Source of the DNA: Sulfurifustis variabilis
GTDB taxonomy: Bacteria; Pseudomonadota; Gammaproteobacteria; Acidiferrobacterales; Sulfurifustaceae
DNA length: 64,000 nucleotides
Assembly (NCBI RefSeq): GCF_002355415.1
Contig: NZ_AP014936.1
Coordinates: 2,604,001-2,668,000 of the forward strand
Reading direction: 5' to 3'
Position numbers and translations under genes: made by a program. Under the pieces are notes generated by a model. That model worked only from the letters and a program-made list of their open reading frames with translations, did not search any database and was not told the origin of the DNA. The stretch's first letter is position 1. Each line of letters opens with the position of its first letter. This document shows, piece after piece, positions 11,311-19,361 of the stretch.

Positions 11311-11814
11311 ATGTACGCGCTCCTGCTCGGCCCTGCGTTCGAAACGCTGCCCGACTCGATACGGGCCCTGCATCGCTCGCCCGGCTCCTTCCGCCATCGC
11401 GGGGAGTGTCGCGTCCGGCGCGGTGACCGGCTCGTCTCGCGGCTGCTCGGCTTCGCCGCGGCGCTGCCTCCCGCCGGGATCACGGTTCTCGACGTCGCCA
11501 TCGAATCGGACGGAAAGAACGAAGTGTGGCGCCGCGGTTTCGGCTCCCACCGGATGCAATCCCGCCTGGCGGCGCGCGACGGTCTCCTGCGCGAGTCGCT
11601 CGGCCTCGCACGCCTGGCGTTCCGCCTGCACATCGAGGAAGGCGGGGTGCGCTGGAAGCTGGTCGAGGTCCGTGCGCTCGGCGTCACGCTGCCCCGCCGA
11701 TGGTTCGATCTCGACGTGTCCGAGCGCGACGTGAACGGACGCTATCATTTCGACGTGAGAGTGGAGATTCGCGGCGTCGGGCTTCTGGTCCACTACGCCG
11801 GATGGCTCGCATGA
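11311..11814 (+). CDS. DUF4166 protein
   Basis: 167 residues from ATG 11311. Begins MYALLLGPAFETLPDSIRALH and contains the DUF4166 pattern of a short alpha segment followed by beta strands (GITVLDVAIESDGKNEVWRR, GVRWKLVEVRALGV, YHFDVRVEIRGVGLLVHYAG). Soluble, with no signal peptide. The final ATGA overlaps the next start, so translation is coupled. In other proteobacteria DUF4166 domains occur with saccharopine-dehydrogenase-like and DCC proteins, as here, but the pathway is not known to me. Confidence 0.8.
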   Translation: MYALLLGPAFETLPDSIRALHRSPGSFRHRGECRVRRGDRLVSRLLGFAAALPPAGITVLDVAIESDGKNEVWRRGFGSHRMQSRLAARDGLLRESLGLARLAFRLHIEEGGVRWKLVEVRALGVTLPRRWFDLDVSERDVNGRYHFDVRVEIRGVGLLVHYAGWLA

Positions 11815-12215
11815 ACCCGCGCTCGATCATCGTATTCGACGGCGTCTGCATCCTGTGCAACGGATGGGTGCGCTTCGTGCTCGAGCGCGACGCCGACGGG
11901 CGATTCGTGTTCGCCGCCATGCAGACCGCCGCGGGGAGACGGCTGCTGCAGGAGCACGGGCTCGACCCCGACGCCCCGGCCTCGCTGCTGCTGCTCGACG
12001 AGGGCGTCCCGTACACGGACAGCACGGCCATCCTGCGGGTGCTCGCGCGCCTGGGCGCAGGGTGGAAGGCGGTCGCCGGAACGCTCTCGGCCGTTCCGCT
12101 CGCGCTGCGCGACCGGGCATACCGTTGGATCGCGCGCCACCGCTACCGGTGGTTCGGTCGACGCGCGACCTGCGTGGCGCCTGCCCCGGCGAACGCGCGG
12201 CGCTTCATCCGCTGA
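11811..12215 (+). CDS. DCC-family thiol-disulfide oxidoreductase-like protein
   Basis: 134 residues from ATG 11811, overlapping the previous stop by 4 bp. The family signature DGVCILCNGWVRFVLERD carries the DxxCxxC motif (DCC domain) at residues 10-16, followed by the conserved FVFAAMQTAAGRRLL. The DCC fold is thioredoxin-like with a redox-active Cys pair. A third Cys lies near the C-terminus (RRATCVAP). Second gene of the overlapping four-gene operon. The substrate is unknown; the family call is firm. Confidence 0.9.
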   Translation: MNPRSIIVFDGVCILCNGWVRFVLERDADGRFVFAAMQTAAGRRLLQEHGLDPDAPASLLLLDEGVPYTDSTAILRVLARLGAGWKAVAGTLSAVPLALRDRAYRWIARHRYRWFGRRATCVAPAPANARRFIR

Positions 12216-12251
12216 AGGTCGCCTGGAATCGAGACCGACAAAGGAGAGCCC

Positions 12252-13358
12252 ATGCGCTGCGTCGTCCTAGGCGGGTTCGGCAACTTCGGCGCACGCGTTT
12301 GCCGCGGGCTCGCGCGGGACGGCATCGAGGTGATCGCCGCGAGCCGGGACCCGGAGAAAGGGCGGCACGACGCGCGCTTCGGCGCCGACATCGGCGCGGC
12401 GCGCCTCGACCTGGCCGACCCGGAGTGGGCCGCGCGCCTGCGCGCGCTCTCGCCCGACCTCGTCGTTCACTGCGCCGGTCCGTTCCAGGCGCAGGACTAT
12501 CGCGTCGCGACCGCGGCGCTCGCCGCGGGAGCGCACTACATCGACCTCGCCGACGCCCGTTCCTTCGTCGCCGGCTTTTCCGAAGCGCTGGGCCCGGCCG
12601 CCGACGCGGCCGGACGACTGGCCGTCAGCGGGGCGAGCACGGTTCCCGGGCTCTCCTCCGCCGTCCTCGACGCGCTGCGGGGTCGGTTCGCCTCGATCGA
12701 GGAGATACAGATCGCCATCGCCCCGGGGCAGCGCGCGCCGCGAGGCGTGGCCACGGTCCGCGCCGTCCTGAGCTACGCGGGCCGGCCGTTCAAATGGTGG
12801 AAAGACGGCTCCTGGCAGACGGCCCACGGCTGGCAGGCGCTGCGCCGCCTGCGATTCTGCGGCCTGGGACATCGCTGGGCGGCGGCGTGCGACGTGCCGG
12901 ACCTCGAGCTGCTGCCCGCGCGCTATCCCGGCGTGCGAACCGTGGAATTCCGCGCCGCGCTCGAGCTGAGCGCGCAGCACTTCTTCCTGGCCGGCGCGGC
13001 ACAACTGCGCCGCTTCGGCGTCCCGCTCCCGCTGGAGGCCCGCGCCGCCTCGCTGGAGCGCTTTGCCCGGTTGCTCGACCGATTCGGCGGCGAACGCGGC
13101 GGCATGCTCGTCGGCGTTCGCGGCGTGCGCGCGGGCGACGGCGGATGCGTCCGCGTCGAATGGCACCTCACCGCGGGAAGCAACCACGGGCCGGAGATCC
13201 CCGCCATGGCGGCCATTCTCCTTTCGCGCAAGCTCGCGCGCGGGGAGCTGCAGGCGCGCGGCGCGACGCCGTGCATGGGCCTGCTCACGCTCGACGATTT
13301 CGCCGCCGAGTTCTCGCGCTGGGACATCGCAGCGACGATCGAGGAGCGCGCGTGCTAG
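12252..13358 (+). CDS. Saccharopine dehydrogenase-like NAD(P)-binding protein
   Basis: 368 residues from ATG 12252 (AAAGGAGAGCCC upstream). The Rossmann start is MRCVVLGGFGNFGARVCRGL, a GxGxxG dinucleotide fold. It continues with DLVVHCAGPFQAQDYRVATA and GAHYIDLADARSFVAGF, as in the saccharopine dehydrogenase / trans-acting enoyl reductase superfamily. A C-terminal all-beta/alpha half follows. The stop overlaps the GTG start of the DUF2269 gene by 7 bp. Probably a reductase of an unidentified metabolite, working with the neighbouring DUF4166 and DCC proteins. Confidence 0.85.
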   Translation: MRCVVLGGFGNFGARVCRGLARDGIEVIAASRDPEKGRHDARFGADIGAARLDLADPEWAARLRALSPDLVVHCAGPFQAQDYRVATAALAAGAHYIDLADARSFVAGFSEALGPAADAAGRLAVSGASTVPGLSSAVLDALRGRFASIEEIQIAIAPGQRAPRGVATVRAVLSYAGRPFKWWKDGSWQTAHGWQALRRLRFCGLGHRWAAACDVPDLELLPARYPGVRTVEFRAALELSAQHFFLAGAAQLRRFGVPLPLEARAASLERFARLLDRFGGERGGMLVGVRGVRAGDGGCVRVEWHLTAGSNHGPEIPAMAAILLSRKLARGELQARGATPCMGLLTLDDFAAEFSRWDIAATIEERAC

Positions 13359-13849
13359 CCGATTCGTACTACCTCTGGAAGACGGCGCACGTCGTCAGCG
13401 CCTCGGTGCTTTTCGGAACCGGCCTCGGCATCGCCTTCTTCGCGTGGTTCGGTTACCGGCGCACGATGCGAACCGGCCGGATCGAGGGCCTGAGGCTGGT
13501 GCTGTCGTTGACCGTGATCGCCGATCTCCTGTTCACGCTTCCGGCGGTCGTGTTTCAGGCGCTGAGCGGTTTCGTCCTGCTGGAGCTGCGCGCCTGGGCC
13601 TGGCACAGCCCGTGGTCGCTGGCTTCGCTCGGCATGTTCGCCGCGGTCGGCCTGCTGTGGCTGCCGGTCGTCGCCATCCAGATCCTCATGAGTCGGGAGG
13701 CCGATCGCGCGGCCACCATCAAGGAGCTGGGCCAGCACTTTCACCGTCGTTTCCTCTGGTGGTTCCTCCTCGGCGTGCCCGCGTTCGCCGGCGTCGTGGT
13801 CCTGTTCTTCCTCATGGTCACCAAGGCGCTCCCCGTCACCGCCGCCTGA
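13352..13849 (+). CDS. DUF2269-like integral membrane protein
   Basis: 165 residues, GTG start at 13352 overlapping the previous gene. Four membrane helices: about 12-30 (VVSASVLFGTGLGIAFFAWF), 47-70 (LVLSLTVIADLLFTLPAVVF), 85-110 (SLASLGMFAAVGLLWLPVVA) and 135-160 (FLLGVPAFAGVVVLFFLMVT). The helices and the conserved His in WKTAHVVSA match the DUF2269 family of small inner-membrane proteins, possibly haem- or quinone-associated. Its last 109 bp lie antisense to the open end of the converging LysR gene. Confidence 0.8.
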   Translation: MLADSYYLWKTAHVVSASVLFGTGLGIAFFAWFGYRRTMRTGRIEGLRLVLSLTVIADLLFTLPAVVFQALSGFVLLELRAWAWHSPWSLASLGMFAAVGLLWLPVVAIQILMSREADRAATIKELGQHFHRRFLWWFLLGVPAFAGVVVLFFLMVTKALPVTAA

Positions 13850-14721
13850 TCGTGCGCCGTCGCCTTTTTCGCGCGCGCGGCCGCCCGATAGAGCCGCTCG
13901 ACCAGCGCGCGGTCGAGGCCCGCCCGCCAATGGAGGCCGATCGTGCGCGAGAGCGAGAAGCCGCTGACGTTCACCGCCACCAGCCGCGCGGGGACGATGG
14001 AACGCGGCGCGAACGTGAGGCCGTAGCCCCGCTCGACCGCGTCGAAGGCGACCTCCTCCCGGGCCGCCCTCACCACCGTCCGGAGCGTGGTTCCGGCCGC
14101 CCGCAGCTGCGCCTCGCCGACCGGGCTCAGCTCGCAGCGCGAACGAAACACGAAGGGTTCGGCCGCCAGCTCCCGGATCGTGAGCGTCCGCCGCGCGCGC
14201 GCGGCGAGCGCGTGGCCCGGAGGCACGACGGCCACGAACGGCTCTCGCCAGAGCACGCGCGCATCGACGCCCTTTTCGCCGACGACGGTGACGGCGGCGT
14301 CGATGCGCTCCTGCTCGAGCCAGCCGGTCAGCCGTTCCGCCGAGCCCTCCCATATCTCGACCGCGACGTCGCCCGCGCGCACGCCGGCCAGCAGCGACCG
14401 CGTCCATGCGCGCGGCAGCGTCTCGAGCACGCCCAGACGCAGCCGCGGCTTCGGAGGCGCCTCGCCGCGCAGCTCGCTGCGCGCGACCTCGCATTCCCGG
14501 AGGATGGTGAGCGCGCGCGCGTAGAAGCGCTGGCCGTTCGCCGTGAGCCGGACGCGCCGGTTTCCGCGCGAGCGGTCGAACAGGGTGCAGCCGAGATCGC
14601 GCTCGAGCGCCTTGAGACTGGCCGAGAGCGCCGGCTGGGTCAGGTGCAGCTGCCCGGCCGCCTTGATCACGCCCCCGTACTTCACGATGGCGACGAAGGC
14701 CTTGAGGTGCTGGGTTTTCAT
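13741..14721 (-). CDS. LysR-family transcriptional regulator
   Basis: 326 residues from ATG 14721 (MKTQHLKAFVAIVKYGG); an in-frame ATG at 14742 is an alternative. The N-terminal winged helix (residues 1-60) includes VIKAAGQLHLTQPALSASLK and the conserved RLTANGQRFYARA. The co-inducer domain covers about 90-295. The last ~30 residues (from ATAHDQAAV) are low-complexity and basic, read antisense to the DUF2269 gene, and exceed the usual LysR end. Divergent from the thioesterase gene across an A+T-rich 94 bp gap, the usual LysR geometry, so the thioesterase is the likely target. Inducer unknown. Confidence 0.9.
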   Translation of the reverse strand: MKTQHLKAFVAIVKYGGVIKAAGQLHLTQPALSASLKALERDLGCTLFDRSRGNRRVRLTANGQRFYARALTILRECEVARSELRGEAPPKPRLRLGVLETLPRAWTRSLLAGVRAGDVAVEIWEGSAERLTGWLEQERIDAAVTVVGEKGVDARVLWREPFVAVVPPGHALAARARRTLTIRELAAEPFVFRSRCELSPVGEAQLRAAGTTLRTVVRAAREEVAFDAVERGYGLTFAPRSIVPARLVAVNVSGFSLSRTIGLHWRAGLDRALVERLYRAAARAKKATAHDQAAVTGSALVTMRKNRTTTPANAGTPRRNHQRKRR

Positions 14722-14815
14722 AATGGTTTGTTTATCAAACATCCCGACAACTATCCATTATTTTTATCACTCCCGCCGCGCTATCTTCCCTCGCGGAAAA
14801 CGACGAGGAGACCGC

Positions 14816-15289
14816 ATGACCACCCTGTCCGTACTGGACTACCTGAAAAAGCAGCTGGACGGCTCCCTGCCGTCCGGTGCGCGCACGCACCTGCGCTACC
14901 CGACCGCCATCTCGCGCACGCTCGGCATCCGGATCGTCGACGTCGGGGAGGGCACCGCCACGGTCGAGATCGACGCCGACGTCGCGCTGCACGGAAACCA
15001 GCAGGGCACGGTGCACGGCGGGCTGCTTTGCGAGCTGGCCGACGCGGCCATCGGCACGGCGCACTCCACGACGGTCGCGGAGGGCGAGTCGTTCGCGAGC
15101 ATCGACCTCAAGATCAACTTCTTCCGGCCCGTCTGGAGGTCCCGCCTGCGCGCGAGCGCGAGACCCGTCCAGCGCGGACGGACCGTCAGCCACTATCTCT
15201 GCGAGATCACCCGCGAGGACGGCAAGGTGGCGGCGGTGGTGTTGAGCAGCATGATGTCGCTGACGGGAGAAAAGGCGAACGGGCGATAG
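14816..15289 (+). CDS. PaaI-type hotdog-fold thioesterase
   Basis: 157 residues from ATG 14816 with GACGAGGAG upstream. The PaaI/YbgC-like hotdog domain has the HGG motif in GTVHGGLLCELADAAIGTAH (about 64-83); His-Gly-Gly contacts the thioester and the following Asp is the usual general base. The central strand SIDLKINFFRPV is also typical. It hydrolyses an acyl-CoA or acyl-carrier thioester; the chain is unknown. Divergently transcribed from the LysR gene, which may control it. Confidence 0.9.
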   Translation: MTTLSVLDYLKKQLDGSLPSGARTHLRYPTAISRTLGIRIVDVGEGTATVEIDADVALHGNQQGTVHGGLLCELADAAIGTAHSTTVAEGESFASIDLKINFFRPVWRSRLRASARPVQRGRTVSHYLCEITREDGKVAAVVLSSMMSLTGEKANGR

Positions 15290-15394
15290 ACGCCCGGCAC
15301 GTCGCCGCCCGCCCGGGACCGGCCGGCGCCGCCCCCGCACGGCCGGGCGGGGGACGGCGACGCTCGCGCCCGCGGCCGTCGGACGCGCGGACGC

Positions 15395-16843
15395 CTAGGG
15401 CTTGACCGGCGGCTGCTGCGCCATCGGCGCGTGCTCGGCGCCCTTGGGCGCCCGGTCGCGCGGCACCAGGCGCCAGAGCGCCCCTTTCGGGTTCGCCATC
15501 GGTCCCTTGTCGGCGAGGTAGTAGCAGTAACAGTTCACGGCCAGGATGTCGCCGTTCTCGTCGACGTTGCCCGCCGTGAACTGGAGCGTCGTCTGCATGA
15601 CCTCCTGCATCTGCCACCGGGCGCCGTCCCAGCCGATCGCCCAGACGCGCCCGGAGCACCAGTCGCCCACCATATATACCTTGTTCATGCCCGCGTAGTT
15701 GGCGACGCCCAGGCCCTGCGCCGAGCAGCCCCAGCCCTCGGTCAGCTTCTTCGCGCCGGGATAGGGCTCGGCGTGCGGGTACTCCGCGATCGGCAGCACC
15801 CCGATGATCGGGCACTTGTCGTCGGGACCGGTGATCGGGTGGCAGTGCGACCCCATGTTGAACCGCCAGCCGTAGTTCTCGCCGCCCTTTCCGCCCGCCG
15901 GCTGGTAGTTGATCTCCTCCCAGTGGTTCTGGCCGACGTCGGCGATGAAGAGGTCGCCGCTCTTGCGATCGAAGTGGAACAGATAGGGATTGCGCAGCCC
16001 GTACGACCAGATCTCCGGGCGCGCCTCGGGACGGATCTTGGCGAAATCCGCCTCGGTCACGCCGAAGAGCTGCATCATGCGCGGCTGCGACGCGGCGTAG
16101 AACGGGTTGTTCTGCGGCACGCCGTACGGCTCGTGGTCGGGGACGTCCACGTCGATCCGCAACAGCTTGCCCCACAGCACGTCGAGCCGCTGCCCCGCGT
16201 CGAGCGGATCGCCCTCCCAGCCGCCGTCGCCCCTGCCTATATATAGGAATCCGTCCGGCCCGAAGGCGATGGTCCCGCCGTAGTGGTTGTAGTACGGCTG
16301 GGGCGTGTTCATGATCACCTTCACCGTCTTGTTCGCCTGCTCGGTCGTCACGCGGTCGGGGCTCTTCGGGTCGACGGTGTAGCGCGCGACGATGGCGGCG
16401 CCGTTGAAGGGCAGCGACGAGTAGTGCACGAAGAAGTGGCCGTTCTCCCTGAACTTCGGGTGGAACGCGATCGACCACAGCCCCTGCTCCGTGAACGCCG
16501 CCAGCACCTCGCTGTTGAGCTGGTTCGTGGTGGTGAGATCGAGGAAGGGCTCGGGGAGGATCTTGCCCTCCTTGACGATCCGCACGCGGCCCACGCGCTC
16601 GGTCACGAAGATGCGCCCCGTGCCGTCGTTCGGGACCGCGACGTTCGTGGGATCGTTGAACCCGTCCGCGACCTTCACGAGCGCGAGCGGCGGTACGCCG
16701 GGCACCTTGCCGCCGGGCCGCGCGACCTCCTCCGGCGACTTGGGTATCGCCGGCGCCGACGCGGCGGAGGCGTTGCCGGCCGCGAGCAGCGCGACCGCGG
16801 CGTAGAGGGTTGCGATCAGCTTTCCTGGCCTTCCGTGGTTCAT
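15395..16843 (-). CDS. Periplasmic PQQ-dependent sugar dehydrogenase-like protein
   Basis: 482 residues; start ATG 16843 chosen because AAGGAGG lies 8 bases upstream and a Sec signal peptide (LIATLYAAVALLAAGNASAA) follows, although the frame is open further. A six-bladed propeller of the soluble glucose/aldose dehydrogenase (YliI/Gdh-B) type: GRIFVTERVGRVRIVKEGKI, GLWSIAFHPKFRENG, HYGGTIAFGPDGFLYIGRGD, PEIWSYGLRNPYLFHFD and GDLFIADVGQNHWEEINYQP. The His in YYNHYGG and Arg in LRNPY match PQQ-site residues of the family. Substrate and electron acceptor unknown. It stands alone between converging and diverging neighbours. Confidence 0.88.
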   Translation of the reverse strand: MNHGRPGKLIATLYAAVALLAAGNASAASAPAIPKSPEEVARPGGKVPGVPPLALVKVADGFNDPTNVAVPNDGTGRIFVTERVGRVRIVKEGKILPEPFLDLTTTNQLNSEVLAAFTEQGLWSIAFHPKFRENGHFFVHYSSLPFNGAAIVARYTVDPKSPDRVTTEQANKTVKVIMNTPQPYYNHYGGTIAFGPDGFLYIGRGDGGWEGDPLDAGQRLDVLWGKLLRIDVDVPDHEPYGVPQNNPFYAASQPRMMQLFGVTEADFAKIRPEARPEIWSYGLRNPYLFHFDRKSGDLFIADVGQNHWEEINYQPAGGKGGENYGWRFNMGSHCHPITGPDDKCPIIGVLPIAEYPHAEPYPGAKKLTEGWGCSAQGLGVANYAGMNKVYMVGDWCSGRVWAIGWDGARWQMQEVMQTTLQFTAGNVDENGDILAVNCYCYYLADKGPMANPKGALWRLVPRDRAPKGAEHAPMAQQPPVKP

Positions 16844-17096
16844 GCGCGATCCTCCTTGATCCCGAACGGGCATGGCGGGAATGCGGTGTCGGAGCCCGGA
16901 ACTCCTTTCCGGGACGCGCTCCGGTCGAGGTCGCAGCAATCTTGCACCGGGGTATGCGAGTGTCAAGAAAGGAAAGCCCGAAGAGGCGCGCTTCCCCCCA
17001 TCGGCAACGAGGTCGCGCGGTCGCTGGACGCGCCTTCCCGCTCCCGCCAGACTCGCCCTTGATCCGTCAGCGCCAAATCCCGGCGAGGAGCTTCGA

Positions 17097-18020
17097 ATGA
17101 GCACGAGCGACGCCTGGCCGGCGCTCCCTTACGAGGAGTGGAAGGACACCTGCGCGACACTGCATCTGTGGACGCAGATCGCCGGCAAAATCCGCCTCGC
17201 GCTGACCCCGTGGGTGAACCACTCCTGGCACGTCGCGATGTACCTCACGGCGCGCGGCCTCACGACCTCGACCGTCCCCTACCGCAGCGGCAGCTTCGAG
17301 ATCGAGTTCGACTTCATCGATCACGCGCTCCTCGTTCGTACGAGCGACGGCGCGCGCGCAAGCACGCCGCTCGCTCCGCGCCCGGTCGCCCGGTTCTACC
17401 GCGAGCTCTTCGATCTGCTCGCGGGCCTCGGCATCGCCGTCCGGATCCGGACGATGCCGAACGAGATTCCGGACGCCATCCCGTTCGAACGGGACGAGGT
17501 GCACGCGGCCTACGACGCCGACGCGGCGCACCGGTTCTGGCGCATCCTGATGCAGTCCGACCGCGTGCTCGAGCGCTTCCGGGCCGGGTTCATCGGCAAG
17601 TGCAGTCCGGTGCATTTCTTCTGGGGCAGCTTCGATCTCGCCGTCACGCGTTTCTCCGGACGCCCGGCCCCGCCGCATCCCGGCGGCGTGCCGAACCTCC
17701 CGGACTGGGTCGTGCGCGATGCGTACTCACACGAGGTCGCGAGCTGCGGCTTCTGGCCCGGCGGCGGCCCCGTTCGCTATCCCGCGTACTACGCCTACGC
17801 CTATCCCGAACCCGCCGGCTTCAGCGCCGCGCGCGTGCGCCCGGACGCCGCCCGCTACAGCCCCGAGCTGCGCGAGTTCGTGCTGCCGTACGACGCGGTC
17901 CGGGAGGCGGCCGAGCCGGAGTCGACGCTCCTCGAATTTTTCGAGAGCACCTACGCCGCGGCCGCCGATCTCGGCGGCTGGGACCGACCGGCGCTGGAGC
18001 GAGAATCGCCCGACCGGTGA
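17097..18020 (+). CDS. DUF5996 family protein
   Basis: 307 residues from ATG 17097 (CGAGGAG upstream). Begins with WPALPYEEWKDTCATLHLWT and continues QIAGKIRLALTPWVNHSWHV, the hallmark of DUF5996: a soluble protein with many conserved Trp and His residues. Later family blocks are VHFFWGSFDLAVTRFSGR and HEVASCGFWPGG. No signal peptide. A catalytic role is not established for the family. Single gene; the next feature converges on it. Confidence 0.85.
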   Translation: MSTSDAWPALPYEEWKDTCATLHLWTQIAGKIRLALTPWVNHSWHVAMYLTARGLTTSTVPYRSGSFEIEFDFIDHALLVRTSDGARASTPLAPRPVARFYRELFDLLAGLGIAVRIRTMPNEIPDAIPFERDEVHAAYDADAAHRFWRILMQSDRVLERFRAGFIGKCSPVHFFWGSFDLAVTRFSGRPAPPHPGGVPNLPDWVVRDAYSHEVASCGFWPGGGPVRYPAYYAYAYPEPAGFSAARVRPDAARYSPELREFVLPYDAVREAAEPESTLLEFFESTYAAAADLGGWDRPALERESPDR

Positions 18021-18033
18021 GGATTGCAGGCGG

Positions 18034-18210
18034 TCAGAGCTCCGCCGTCGCGAACGTGTCGCAAGCCTCGAGGTCGCCAGTCTCGATCCCGCGCTTCATC
18101 TCGATCCGCCCTCCGGCCGTCGTTCCATAGCCGGTGCTCTCGGTCGCATGCGCGTTGACAAAGCACACGATCAGCCAGCCCGCCGTCAGTCCTCGCAGCC
18201 GCAGCCTCAT
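18034..18210 (-). CDS. Small exported hypothetical protein
   Basis: 58 residues. The ATG at 18210 overlaps the stop of the upstream hydrolase gene (ATGA), suggesting coupled translation. Residues 1-22 (MRLRLRGLTAGWLIVCFVNA) form a signal peptide with a plausible AHA cleavage site. The mature part, about 35 residues (TESTGYGTTAGGRIEMKRGI then ETGDLEACDT), is not recognised. Supported by the coupling and the signal peptide rather than by a family match. Confidence 0.5.
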   Translation of the reverse strand: MRLRLRGLTAGWLIVCFVNAHATESTGYGTTAGGRIEMKRGIETGDLEACDTFATAEL

Positions 18211-18908
18211 GCCGTCCTCACGATCTCCGTTACCCGGCGCGCGCACTCCTCCGGTCTGGTCTGGAGCAGGAAGTGAGGGCCCTCGATCCGCTGGACGTTG
18301 CACGACGCGAAATGCGCGTCGAACCACCGCGCGGCGCCCGCGGGCACCAGCCGGTCGTTCCCGGCCTGGAGGTAATGGCACGGGACGGTGCACCGCTCCC
18401 GAAAGAACCGGCGCCTTTGCCCGATAAGCGCCAGCCGCTGCTCGAGCACGACCGGGGAAACCCGTGCCAATGCGCTCCTCAGCCACGCGAGAAGCGCCGG
18501 ATCGCGGCTTCCGCCCAGGCACGAGTAGCGCAGCAGCACATCGGGCGCATGGCGGATCAGCGTGCCCGTTCCGGGAATCATCCTGGCCAGTCCAAGCAGA
18601 AGCGGCCGCGGCGGTTCGGCGAAGCCGGCGCAGAAGACGATCGCCCGGGGGGAAACGGCGCCGCCGGCCAGAAGGGCCAGGGCCACCAGGCTCGAAAACG
18701 ATTCGGCGAGGAGCACCGTGCGACCGGAAGGCAGGTCGCGGGCCGCGAGCTCGGCGTACTGCGGCAGGGACAGCGGAACGTCGCGCGGATAGGCGAGGGT
18801 CCTGACCGGGATGTCGTTCGGCAGCGCGCCGACGAACCTCTCGAACAGAAGCCCCGTCCCGTCGAGCCCGGGCATCAAAACGAGCGTCGCTACTCCGTCT
18901 TCGATCAC
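18207..18908 (-). CDS. Alpha/beta hydrolase
   Basis: 233 residues from a GTG at 18908 (VIEDGVATLVLMPGLDG); the frame is open far upstream but loses protein character there, and no ATG lies closer than MPGLDG. Alpha/beta-hydrolase features: the oxyanion strand LVLMPGLDGTGLLFERF, the nucleophile elbow LLAESFSSLVAL (Ser in a G/A-x-S-x-S variant), DRLVPAGAARWF near the acid residue, and the catalytic His in IEGPHFLLQTRPEE. Likely an esterase or lipase-like enzyme of unknown substrate. Operon with the small exported protein at 18034. Confidence 0.82.
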   Translation of the reverse strand: MIEDGVATLVLMPGLDGTGLLFERFVGALPNDIPVRTLAYPRDVPLSLPQYAELAARDLPSGRTVLLAESFSSLVALALLAGGAVSPRAIVFCAGFAEPPRPLLLGLARMIPGTGTLIRHAPDVLLRYSCLGGSRDPALLAWLRSALARVSPVVLEQRLALIGQRRRFFRERCTVPCHYLQAGNDRLVPAGAARWFDAHFASCNVQRIEGPHFLLQTRPEECARRVTEIVRTA

Positions 18909-19031
18909 GCGGCTGTCGTCCGGCTCATCGCTTTCTTGTGAATATGGCTCGCCGCTCGGCCTTGCGCCACAGACCTTGCCTCGGCGCGACGCGCAAGAAT
19001 AACCTACACGGGCACCCCGACTCCGAAAGCC

Positions 19032-19301
19032 ATGCCACGGATCCTTTTCACGCCCAACCTGCAGCGTCACCTCTCCTGCCCGCCGCGTGCGGTCGCCGGG
19101 GAGACGGTCGCCGCCGCCCTGCAGGCGGTGTTCGCCGAGCATCCGGCGCTGCGCGGTTACGTCGTCGACGACCAGGGACGGCTGCGCAAGCACGTGGCCG
19201 TCTTCGTCGACGGTTGCCAGATCAGGGACCGCGTCCGCCTCAGCGATCCGGTCGGCGAAGACGGCGAGATCTACATCGCCCAGGCATTGTCCGGCGGGTG
19301 A
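19032..19301 (+). CDS. MoaD/ThiS-like ubiquitin-fold protein
   Basis: 89 residues from ATG 19032. The beta-grasp pattern runs RILFTPNLQRHLSCPP, ETVAAALQAVFAEHPALRGY, HVAVFVDGCQIRDRVRLSDP and DGEIYIAQALSGG. It ends exactly in Gly-Gly, the C-terminus needed for adenylation and thiocarboxylate or conjugate formation in MoaD/ThiS/ubiquitin-like proteins. No E1-like (MoeB/ThiF) gene is beside it. It is 60 bp upstream of, and probably cotranscribed with, the BNR-repeat protein. The function may be sulfur carrier or protein modifier; this is unresolved. Confidence 0.82.
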   Translation: MPRILFTPNLQRHLSCPPRAVAGETVAAALQAVFAEHPALRGYVVDDQGRLRKHVAVFVDGCQIRDRVRLSDPVGEDGEIYIAQALSGG

Positions 19302-19361
19302 GCCCCGCGCACCCGCCTGCAGGAGGCGAGCGCCCCGCCGCCACAACACCAGGAGACCGCC

